Positions 48,800 to 57,520 of a DNA stretch of 64,000 nt are shown piece after piece. A model generated the notes under the pieces. The model did not search any database. It was not told the origin of the DNA and saw nothing but the letters and a program-made list of their open reading frames with translations. A program made the position numbers and the translations under genes. Source of the stretch: Platynereis dumerilii (Eukaryota > Annelida > Polychaeta > Phyllodocida > Nereididae); the NCBI GenBank assembly GCA_026936325.1, contig JAPTHN010000005.1, forward strand, positions 60,689,514 to 60,753,513, in the 5' to 3' direction. The number at the start of each line of letters is the position of its first letter. Within the stretch, counting starts at the first letter, position 1.

Positions 48800-50309
48800 G
48801 TGAGTGAGTGAGTTGGTTTTTTACGTCTCATCAGCACCTGAGTGGGCTATTTAGAGACATACTTGGTTTGTGTCAAGGTTCTTGATTTGTTAAGTCTGTG
48901 AGATGTGACAGGTGTTTTTTTGTTGCTTGTCATGTTTCTCTTGTCTGTGCAAGGAAATGGTTGGTCTGTTGAGCTGTCTCGATTTGTTATTTTGGATGGT
49001 TTCTTGTACTCAGAAGCCGTTTCTTTCTTCTTTGGTTGTTGGAGTGACAGTTTTGTCCGTGGAGCACAAGGAGAGGATGGTTGACTTTGTTGAATCTTTT
49101 TACTGGGTGGTATACATAAGTCAGAGTCAGGATATTTCACAGTTTCTCCCGTCTTTGGTCGGTCTGGTGAAGGCATTGTCCCAAACATATCCTTGAAAAG
49201 GTTCTCAAAAAGTTGAATCCTTCTCCGTGGTGACGAATGTAAAACTGGTCTTGGGTAATCTGCGTCTTGGTCAGTTTTGTCCATGTCCTGTTGAACTATG
49301 CGCTTGGCTTCAGGAAACGAACATCCTGTGTCAATCTGAAATTGTACAATTTCTTTTTCTCTCTTGAAGACTTCACAGTTGTGGCTAAACGCAGGGTGGT
49401 CCTCTCGGCAATTGACACAATGCGGGGGCCTGAAGCATGGTTTGTCTCTCGTGTGAGTGTGATCTCGATCACCACAATTGGCACAAATTGTGAACCGTCT
49501 ACATGTTGTGCTGATATGTCCATACAATTGGCAATTGAAACAGCGTTTTGGTCGGGGAAAGAGTGGGCAAACTCTGCACTTTTCAAAAGCTACAGGTACT
49601 TTCTTGGGTACATTGTTGTTTTTGAATGTCAGTTTTATGGATTCATAGCCTTTTCGTTGGGACAAACGTTTGAATTGGGTAATGCCATGTTTGTGGAACC
49701 ACTTCGACAGTTGAGAGTCTGAGCATGTCTTGCTCTCTTTCGAGAAGATAACACCTTTGCCTGGTTTTTGGAAAGGCTCAATGGAGACTTGTGTATGCGC
49801 TATTTCTTTGACAAGTGTCAGTTTCTCTTTTTGTGTGTCATTCTTTGGGTGAATGAGAAATGTTCCATTGAATTGACGCTGTATTTTATCTGCTACGGTG
49901 TTGTCACAAATGTCTGCAACAATTTCGTACACAGCGATTGCTGATAGGTCCACTAGCGATTTCTCAAGTCCGTTTATCACAAGGCAATTTTCATCTTTTG
50001 ACATGTGTGAGGGGCGGTCAGGGTCATTCAAGTCATCCGAGGATGTACTTACCCGTGGGAATCTTGGTAGTCCAGTCGCAAATTTTTCAATCTCAGCCTG
50101 GTTTCCCGCTGAGGGACGCGCACCTTGGTAACCCGGTTGACGTACGATCCGGTTTGGAATTATGGTAAATGACATATTCATTGATATTCCCCTGTAAGGT
50201 AGGGGACACACCGTGCATGCGCACTGTCTCATGTTGGCCACTAAGGATAGAGGTCTTCACCTTAGTGTTACCACCCACCGCCACGAGGAGGCCCGAGACC
50301 TGCGGGGGC
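48800..50309 (-). mobile_element. ORF1-only (HAL1-like) non-LTR retrotransposon with perfect 13-bp target duplication
   Basis: GCCTTGGTCATGG lies on both sides (48787-48799 and 50310-50322), which fixes the insertion limits. Read on the minus strand, the element has a GC-rich 5' leader (GCAGGTCTCGGGCCTCC), an uninterrupted ORF1, and then at once a 3' tail in which the stop codon lies (AAATAGCCCACTCAGGTGCT, then GACGTAAAA) ending in ACTC repeats. There is no reverse-transcriptase ORF between ORF1 and the tail. With intact ends on both sides it looks like a complete copy of an ORF2-less element, comparable in layout to mammalian HAL1, rather than a truncated LINE. Its tail is shared with SINE family A. 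Confidence 0.82.
48847..50232 (-). CDS. LINE ORF1 protein with RRM-like region and three zinc knuckles
   Basis: A nucleic-acid-binding ORF1p, expected to coat element RNA and act as a chaperone in retrotransposition. Counted from a GTG codon at 50241, the order is as follows. A Pro/Gly-rich N-terminus comes first, then a middle region of about residues 85-215 with the layout of an RRM-like ORF1 domain. Three CCHC-type knuckles follow: C234-x2-C237-x4-H242-x4-C247, C253-x2-C256-H261-C269, and C275-x2-C278-H282-C289 with altered spacing. A Ser/Pro/Lys-rich tail ends at the TAG at 48847-48849. Possible ATG starts are at 50232 and 50181 (MNMSFTIIPN). The second gives a more usual N-terminus. The frame is fully open, so the insertion is recent or the ORF is kept. 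Family placement (jockey/I/CR1-type ORF1) is from the knuckle arrangement only. Confidence 0.8.
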   Translation of the reverse strand: MRQCACTVCPLPYRGISMNMSFTIIPNRIVRQPGYQGARPSAGNQAEIEKFATGLPRFPRVSTSSDDLNDPDRPSHMSKDENCLVINGLEKSLVDLSAIAVYEIVADICDNTVADKIQRQFNGTFLIHPKNDTQKEKLTLVKEIAHTQVSIEPFQKPGKGVIFSKESKTCSDSQLSKWFHKHGITQFKRLSQRKGYESIKLTFKNNNVPKKVPVAFEKCRVCPLFPRPKRCFNCQLYGHISTTCRRFTICANCGDRDHTHTRDKPCFRPPHCVNCREDHPAFSHNCEVFKREKEIVQFQIDTGCSFPEAKRIVQQDMDKTDQDADYPRPVLHSSPRRRIQLFENLFKDMFGTMPSPDRPKTGETVKYPDSDLCIPPSKKIQQSQPSSPCAPRTKLSLQQPKKKETASEYKKPSKITNRDSSTDQPFPCTDKRNMTSNKKTPVTSHRLNKSRTLTQTKYVSK

Positions 50310-50482
50310 GCCTTGGTCATGGTGTTTCATCTCTGTCATTAAAACTTTGCATACAGTCTCAATAGAATTTTATCTTGCGTTGATAAACTTTAGGTGTCTT
50401 TCTGAGATGAAGAAATTAATAAAGAAAACAAACAGGCTGACTTTCTGCAGGTCAAAGGTCAATCACCAAAAGTAGGCCACAG

Positions 50483-50563
50483 GCCAGATACCCTCCAGCA
50501 GGTCTCACATGCCAGATACCCTCTGCAGGTCTCACATGCCAGATACCCTTGTGCAGGTGACAG
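50483..50563. repeat. About three tandem 27-28-bp units
   Basis: GCCAGATACCCTC...GCAGGTCTCACAT begins at 50483, 50511 and 50538. The last unit is partial and diverged. Confidence 0.85.
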
Positions 50564-51368
50564 GCAAAGGGGTAGATACTATCATGGGCAGTCTATCTGC
50601 AAGCATCTCTTAAAGTGCTTGCACGTTATTTTTAAAATTTTATTTCTCAAATTTCTCGTTCACAAAAAGGCACAGATTTTGCCACAGGCCATCAATAGGC
50701 ATACTTGCCTGAATTTCATTATCCAGATTATACCAAATTATACCACTTCTACAGTACAATGTAATGTCTTGCTAATTGCTAACCATTGATTTTCAGTTCA
50801 TTTGATCTTGTGCCACACTTTTTGACTCCTTGCCCAAATTTTAACTGTTTAAACTCTTTTTTTTTGGGGGGGGGACCCATCATGCAAGCTGATTGCATGT
50901 GGATTTTGAATTCCTGCCAATACAAAATGGCAGACAGGAAACATTATATTATTTTGCTCACAGTTCTTGGCCATTCAATGAAAGTTTTTCTACTGAAATT
51001 TCATGTTCATGAGGATATTAGAGTACCCAGTGGGTTCCTGCTTCAATGTATCCTACTGTCTGGAGAATAGCCGCTGAGTAGCCGAGGGTATGCTGCCGCG
51101 CAGCCTATGTTTTTATATTCTTCTGTCATGATCTCTTTTTTTAGGTCAACCCGTTTTTTTAATCTGCTCTGCTGTGGATTAATTGTGGTCAGATGTTAGA
51201 GACGAAAAGTCAATAGATTCGATTCAGATCATATGTCCAATGCAAGACATTCTCATTTCCTCTCCTGTCCCTCTGTCTTTATATTCTTTTTTTTCCTCGG
51301 TCTGGAATTGGCTAGTCTGTCTTGTCGACTTGAGGGGATAACTATAAATCATATGCCTTTCATAACTA

Positions 51369-52546
51369 CAGTCGCTGACAAAAAATATTCATACAGCTGA
51401 GTATTCTGCACATACCTGGTATTTACTCTTGATTCAGGGGTGCGAGGAGAAAAATTTCACTTTAAAGTCATTGCCCTAATCAATTATCATTGTCAAGCAC
51501 TGCAAACTTAGGCATATCTCTGTTTTCAAGCTCAGGGAGCACACTAAAGTAAAATTTCAACATGACAAAAGTGTTCATACAGCTCGAACATGCTGGGTAT
51601 AAAGTGCATCAAAAGCTTGAATTTCTATTCCAAATAATTTGTAACTTTCTGTGGCTTCTATGGATAACCTCCTTTGAAGTCCTGAGTGCTTTTTTAGGTG
51701 TTTTTATCTGTTTTGGTTGACCCATACCACCCTATAGCGCTGGTATCATTTTACCATTAAATGTATGTGAGACTTCTGCAAAGATGCTCACTAAGCCAAG
51801 CTAAATGCTCAAACACAGAAAAATTTGGTTTCATGGCTTGCTTTAATCATTAATTAGTGCAAACTCTCATTTGGACTAAAATTAACTTGTGGCATGCAGG
51901 TGATGATTTGCACATGATGCAAAAGACCAAGGATAATAATTGGCCAAGGCTCAATGCTATTTCAATGGGCAAAACTTTCAAGACTTCGCTAGACATTTGG
52001 TACCCATGTCTAAATCTTGTAAAACCAAATGCAACTTCTCTTAGTTTACATCAGGCACAACCAATGGCATAAAGAAAACTATGATGGACCATTTGAAGAA
52101 ATGAGAGATTGTTCTTCATGGACTCATTGCCATCTTTTGAGAAATGTCATATACATTAAATGGTAAAAATGATATCAGCGCTATAGGGTGGTATGGGTCA
52201 TTGGGTCAACCATAACAGATAAAAACACCCAAAAAAAGCATTCAGAACTTCCAAGGAGGTTATTCAAAGAAGCCACAGAAAGTTACAAATTATTAGGAAT
52301 AGAAATTCAAGCTTTTGATGCACTTAATACCCAGCGTGTTCGAGCTGTATGAATACTTTTTTCTTGCTGAAATTTTCGTTTGTGCGCCCCCTGAGCTAGA
52401 AAACAGAGATATGCTTAAGTTTGCAGTGCTTGACAATGACAATCGATTAGGGCAATGACTTAAAAGTGAAATTTTTCTCCTCGCATCCCTGTAAATACCA
52501 GTTTAAGCAGAATACTCAGCTGTATGAATATTTTTGTCCGCAACTG
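51369..52546. mobile_element. Tc1/mariner-like element with arms of roughly 400 bp
   Basis: It starts CAGTCGCTGACAAAAAATAT and ends with the inverse of CAGTTGCGGACAAAAATATT, flanked by TA (51367-51368 and 52547-52548). The arms pair over roughly 400-430 bp, including CATACAGCT, AGCGCTGATATCATTTT and AAAAGCTTGAATTTCTATTCC-like blocks. The unpaired middle is only about 300 bp. CAGTNGCNGACAAAA termini and a TA target are typical of Tc1/mariner. No transposase was recognised in the middle. Confidence 0.85.
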
Positions 52547-52548
52547 TA

Positions 52549-53847
52549 CATAGTTATACTGTAGACTGAACTTAATTTATTTACAAAGCAACCTCAACGA
52601 GCTCTTAAAGTATATTTTCCAATTAAAGCATTAACCATACATGTATGTATTTCGAACTGACAACTGAACAGGAGTCATTTAACTGTGACATATCAGGATT
52701 TTGAAGTGAATACCAGGGTAGCTTACTGCAAGCTTCATTGCCAACTTTTTTTTTTCTAATTGTCCTGTTTTTATATATCCACAGTTCTTGTTCAAATTTA
52801 ATGGCAGCTGCTGTGCATATGTCAGTGGCACAAATGCCCTCTATTTGAATGGACACGGACATGAAAGTGTGTTATTGGACCATCCAAATACTTGAAATTA
52901 TTTTTCTCAAATGGGACTTGGAGAGTTACACATGTTAATGTAGGATGCTTTAAGGTCCTTTTGCAGGTAGGTATATTGACTGATCTCATGGACAGTAGTC
53001 AATTATTTTCCTCTCAAGGGTGTGTAAACGAAAAACTATTTCATGTGGCCATAGACCGAGGGAAATTGTTTTTGACATGCACGATCGAGAGGGAAATATA
53101 CTTGACCAGTGCGTGAGATAGTCAATCTATATTAATTTTTATGTTATGGAGTAGATAAACAGACACAGACATTGTATTATTACTAAGATTGATGAGTTAT
53201 TTTTCTTATTAGGTGGACTATTGGAGCAAGTTCATGCCCATTTCTTTCGTTTGTTATTTTTTCTGCATTGTTGCTGGGCATTAGTTTTTACTAACTATTG
53301 GCATTATACAAAATATGGACTAACATGTGAACTACTCGTAGCCAATCAGAGCTCTGCTTTCATAATTGAGAAAAAATGATATGTATACATCTTTGTTTAA
53401 AATGTACTGTACATAAGAAAAATAAATTATATATATAGGTAAAAAACTTACATAAAAGGGATCAGTGATAGTATAAACAGCACGAAACCAATCGGCATTC
53501 ACTGATGTTTTGAACAAAATCATAATATCGATGCATTGCGACAGAAATTCGTTTTGATAATAATATTACTTCGACGTGACATCAGTAGTGAACCAATGCT
53601 ATTCTTTTCTCAGTATCTGAATCATTGGAGAAATACTGATGCATGGTATGAGTGTTTGACATGAAACAGTGAGAAATTTGAAAAAATTAACCCCACTTAG
53701 AGCAAATTGAGGAGTGCTTTTGTCATTTTAAGTGGGTGTCATGTTGGCTGTGTAATTTGAATTAAGTGAGATCCGTTCCCTTGCCCTTATTTAACAAAAT
53801 GTAGGTCATTTTGATTCACACTGTCTAACATGTGAATTCTCTTTCAG
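52549..53847. other. Region before the cadherin gene, nothing recognised
   Basis: AT-rich, with a T-run near 52748. The promoter and untranslated first exon of the cadherin gene may lie here or further left, but no core promoter stood out. Confidence 0.4.
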
Positions 53848-53857
53848 AGTTATCACA

Positions 53858-55105
53858 ATGAACATGGCCATGGATGTGCTCATATTTATTCTGTTGGCTT
53901 TAACTTTAAAATCCAGTATCTGCCAAGCATCCATTCAACTGGACTACCAACTGCTGGAAGAAATATCAGTTGGTACAATGATTGGAAACATTCTTTACGA
54001 CAGTGGATTAGCCAAGGAATATGACGGTGAGACATTAGAACGGCTCAAGTTGGTGTTGTCGTACGGAGATAGCGCCAGAGAAGGATTGTTCCACCTGAGT
54101 AATGATGGAATGTTCACAGTTGCTCAAAGGATAGACAGAGAAAGTATTTGTCCTTATCAGAAACATTATGAGTCATGTGTTGTGATATTGAATGTCACAG
54201 TACAGCCAGCTGAGTTTGCGAAAGAAATATCCATCTCGATCCTCATCATTGGGATTGATGATAATGACCCTGTTTACGTTCAGCCAGAGTGGACACTCTT
54301 AATTTCTGAAGATACCCCATTGAATACTTTATTCCCAATCCCGGATGTAGTAGATGCAGACTATGGACTCAAAAGCAAACTTCACAACCCTATGTCGTAT
54401 CAATTGACTAGTGACAATACGCCATCTGGAGAAATTCCATTTCGGGTGGAATTAAGCAAAGCAAAAGAGGGCGCTGCTGCACATATCAAGGAGGAATTAA
54501 TGTTGGTCAAGTCACTTGATCGTGAAAAGGAACCCACTTATAATTTTAGAATAAGGGCAATTGAAAAAGACGATCCAAGCAAATCTGCTGAGTTAGCAGT
54601 TAACATCATTGTCCTTGACGTCAACGATAATCAACCAGTTTTTGAGAAGTTGCAATATGAATTTGTTGTTAATGAAAATACTGCAACTTCCTCCGTCATT
54701 GCCAAAGTTAGTGCAACTGATCCAGATTACGGAGAGAATGGTACCGTTTCGTATTTGTTTTCTCTTGAGACCTTGATGGCTTTCAGTGAAGATTTCACCA
54801 TCGATGAAAAAACAGGCGATATATACCTCCTGAAAGAACTTGAGAAAGGAATATCAAAGCGCTGCCACCTGACGGTTATGGCAAGAGACAAAGGCCCTGA
54901 CTCTGGTGTTGTTGGAACATTGGTTATTCTTCACATAAGAAAAGACTCTGGTGGTCAGATAGATTACCTTGAGTCTGTCAACGAGGTTGAATCAGTCAAC
55001 ATTGCTAGCTTTGAAAGTCCACTGCCTTCTTCCAGTGTGTCAGTCTATCAGACTCACATGATCTGTTCTATATTCATCAATCTATTATTGTTATTTGTTA
55101 ATTAA
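53858..55105 (+). CDS. Short protocadherin-like cadherin, three EC domains, hydrophobic C-terminal tail
   Basis: Calcium-dependent adhesion protein, 415 aa in one coding exon. The ATG lies 10 bases after acceptor TTCTCTTTCAG (53847), so an untranslated exon lies upstream. Residues 1-24 are a signal peptide (VLIFILLALTL). EC1 (about 26-137) has the protocadherin-type RIDRE-x-C...C block (91-107) and ends DDNDP (134-138). EC2 has DAD (166-168), LDRE (220-223) and DVNDNQP (254-260). EC3 has DPD (288-290) and ARDKG (342-346) but no closing DxNDN. A Ser-rich linker leads to a terminal hydrophobic stretch (401-414, ICSIFINLLLLFV) with no cytoplasmic tail, as in a GPI-anchor signal. N-glycosylation sequons are at 112 and 294. 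Typical protocadherins have six or seven ECs, so this is very short. A donor-like TTTTTAG|GTGAGA lies 11 bases after the stop. Confidence 0.87.
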   Translation: MNMAMDVLIFILLALTLKSSICQASIQLDYQLLEEISVGTMIGNILYDSGLAKEYDGETLERLKLVLSYGDSAREGLFHLSNDGMFTVAQRIDRESICPYQKHYESCVVILNVTVQPAEFAKEISISILIIGIDDNDPVYVQPEWTLLISEDTPLNTLFPIPDVVDADYGLKSKLHNPMSYQLTSDNTPSGEIPFRVELSKAKEGAAAHIKEELMLVKSLDREKEPTYNFRIRAIEKDDPSKSAELAVNIIVLDVNDNQPVFEKLQYEFVVNENTATSSVIAKVSATDPDYGENGTVSYLFSLETLMAFSEDFTIDEKTGDIYLLKELEKGISKRCHLTVMARDKGPDSGVVGTLVILHIRKDSGGQIDYLESVNEVESVNIASFESPLPSSSVSVYQTHMICSIFINLLLLFVN

Positions 55106-55260
55106 TAGTTTTTAGGTGAGATTAAATATACCGATTTTGCTTGTGCCATGGTTTAAGGGTATCCAAAGCTATAGTTCTTTCATTTTCCATGACTACATGC
55201 AGTCCTAAATTTACAGAACTCAGCATCCCTTCAGATCCTAAATTTATTTTGCATTGTATA

Positions 55261-55817
55261 CAGGGCTTTGGAGTCGGGTAGTCATTGGACCGACTCCGAC
55301 TCCCGACTCCTTTGCCTTTCTGAAAAATGACTCCGACTCTGACTCCGACTCCTTAGACCTCCAGAATTACGACTCCGACTCCCGACTCCGACTCCCGACT
55401 CCGACTCCCGACTCCGACTCCCGACTCCGACTCCGACTCCCGACTCCGACTCCCGACTCCGACTCCCGACTCCTTTTTACGGCATTATTTTACACAAGTT
55501 TCTTGTGGTTAGCAAAGAAAAAATTCTAATCCACAACTTTTCCATGGATTTTTAACATCGATAGTTGTTTAAGAAGTTATATGTAATTGGTCTTTAGAAA
55601 AATTAATACTGTTCATACTGCTTTATGTTGTGTTTTTGTCAGTTATACAGATAATCTTTAGGAGTCAGGAGTCACCAGATTAATTTTCGACTCCGACTCT
55701 GACTCTGACTCCGACTCCCCCTCAAAACCAAAGTTCAACTCCGCCTCCACCCCGAAACTTCCGACTCCATGACTCCAACTCCCAACTCCGACTCCCAACT
55801 CCGACTCCAAAGCCCTG
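55261..55817. mobile_element. hAT-type MITE rich in GACTCC/GGAGTC, perfect 8-bp target duplication
   Basis: Starts CAGGGCTTTGGAGTCGG and ends CCGACTCCAAAGCCCTG, exact inverses, flanked by ATTGTATA (55253-55260 and 55818-55825). Tandem GACTCC hexamers fill both ends (55290-55475 and 55690-55808). A fragment of the same family lies at 60937-61030 beside an exon. Confidence 0.92.
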
Positions 55818-56210
55818 ATTGTATAGATATTCTGGTTCGTAATACAAATGTGAACATTCTGCTAAACAATAATTATTCATTGTGCTGTATTTGAAAATGT
55901 AGAAATGTGAAAGCTGACTCCCTTACTGTAAATACACTGTCATGAAGTAGCTCTCAATTACATGTCATTACAAAGGGATGACAAATGTCATGTATTATGC
56001 TCTTTATGAATAAACAGAAAGCTTCCCTTTAAAGGGATTAATATCTCTGAATATAATGTGTCACACCATGGATAACTGCCACAGAGATCTAGATTTGATG
56101 TTGAATTAATTTCTGTATGCCATCCACTTATCATATGGGTCATGGATATATAATGCACATGGATAAGCTTTAAATTCATGTACATACATGTAGGCCTATT
56201 ATGTACAGTG

Positions 56211-56269
56211 CAACCCAAAATGAAGTAAGAGAACTTTCTGTCAGAAGTCTTACTTTATATTGGGTTGTA
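56211..56269. mobile_element. Tiny TA-flanked hairpin (mariner-like ends back to back)
   Basis: CAGTGCAACCCAAAATGAAG...TAAGA pairs with TCTTACTTTATATTGGGTTG...TG over about 25 bp with a short loop, and TA flanks it on both sides. It looks like the two terminal repeats of a TA-target transposon with almost everything between deleted. Confidence 0.6.
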
Positions 56270-56689
56270 GTGTATATGTCACAGTATATCTTGCCCTATC
56301 TTCAAGTTGACCGCTGTTTTCATTGCAAGTGCTGAGTTCTAACATGGGCAGGACATGTGCTGCAATCCATTTGGTGATGTTTTGAACGTGACAGTAGAAC
56401 GAGTAGTATCAAAAATATTATTCATCTTCAGATATAGATTCAATCATTTAATGATTTACTGGTGCATGTGTTGTTTGTATATAGATTGCTAACAGTTTGG
56501 TTACTGTATCCTGTTTTTCCCGTACAGGGTGGGGAACCAAAATTTTCCATGAACTTCCTTGTGCTAAAAAAGCATCTCACATCTACAGGAAAATTGTGAA
56601 AACAATACAGCATAATCATTAAGGTATCAGCCATACCTGTGGAAGATTAGAATGAGCTGTGATAAAAAATGACTCCACAGGAGACAAAA

Positions 56690-57520
56690 AGGAAGAGGTA
56701 GTGAGATTTGCTTCAGTGCCAAATGGACTAAAAAACAGTCCCTTACATAGTCAGAGTGACCTCACAACCGGAATACAATATCATGAAGGCAATCAATGAT
56801 GGGAAAGGAATAAGAGGGAAGTCTGGGAGTTTCTGGAGAGAATTAAAAGAGGAATGGAGCGTTCCTGGAGTCACTGACGACAAAACTGACAAGGTACCTG
56901 CAACCTCCATGAGAGAGGTGGTTGAAAGCTTCAGATGGACCTCAAGGCTGCCAGAGCGGCTATGCAAAATGATTTTGGCCTGAAATCATATGTCAGGACC
57001 CCAAAGACACCATTCGGCCTAATCTATGAAGGCCAGAAGATAGAAATGGTGAAAAAATGATGGGCTACATTAAGAAACATGTTTCGATATTATTATTTTT
57101 TTTCAAACTATAAACATTTGGTTGTGGATTCTATTGTCAACAAAAGAAATGGGAAATTCTATATAAAATCAATAGAACATGTCGATGGGACATTCAGGGC
57201 AAAGTATCCAGCTCAGGCAATGGTTTCGGGCGTCATGACTTCAGACAGAAAAATTATGCTTTATTTCTTTTTCGTGCGAGTAAAGGAGGACGGACCTGAT
57301 GCATACTAATAGGTCCAGTGATGTCATTTTTTGCCATGGCTGGATGTGAATTACCCCAATGGCATCTATAGGCAGACTCAGGATGGTTCCCCATGCCTTA
57401 TGGCCAAGAAAGTTGAGGATTTCCACTTAAAGAAATTTCGGAGATTTCTGGGCAGCCAACTTCTGGCCCTTCTCCAGCTCGGACTTTAATTCCCCTTACT
57501 TTTCCGTGTGGGGCATCTTA
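56690..57520 (+). pseudogene. Decayed mariner-type transposase
   Basis: Pieces in several frames match the order of a mariner transposase. An N-terminal part is open at 56756-56980. The catalytic middle is at about 57079-57306 (VNKRNGKFYIKS, then FRAKYPAQAMVSGVMTSD, equivalent to the FPAKVMVWGVVASDG region). A C-terminal catalytic block is at 57440-57520 (FWAANFWPFSSSDFN then FSVWGIL, equivalent to FWPPxSPDLNPxDxxVWG). Several frameshifts and stops separate them, so it is inactive. The first catalytic Asp motif (FSDEK) has degraded to FSNY. Possible terminal repeats were not found near it, apart from the separate mini-hairpin at 56211. Confidence 0.7.

Larger units (their letters stand above)
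44660..51090. mobile_element. Candidate large repetitive element bounded by TACCCTCGGC / GCCGAGGGTA
   Basis: The left end has TACCCTCGGC and a 29-bp hairpin (44661-44689, CCCTCGGCAATG...CATTGCCGACGGG). The right end has GCCGAGGGTA at 51081-51090. Next to the left end is a (GGCGGGCG)n tract (44718-44766) and two imperfect copies of a roughly 160-bp unit (from about 44813 and 44972, each with ACTATGGCA, ATCCTA and TTATTGA.AAAT). A block at about 47700-47890 recurs diverged at about 50655-50820. No coding sequence was found apart from the inserted LINE (48800-50309). The boundaries are tentative because the ends share only about 10 bp. Confidence 0.35.

Noticed and set aside
49267-49722. 151-aa plus-strand open frame
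   Set aside because: Antisense to the LINE ORF1 zinc-knuckle region. The opposite strand carries clear CCHC motifs.
53332-53523. Minus-strand 63-aa frame before the cadherin gene
   Set aside because: No splice or domain support in AT-rich DNA.
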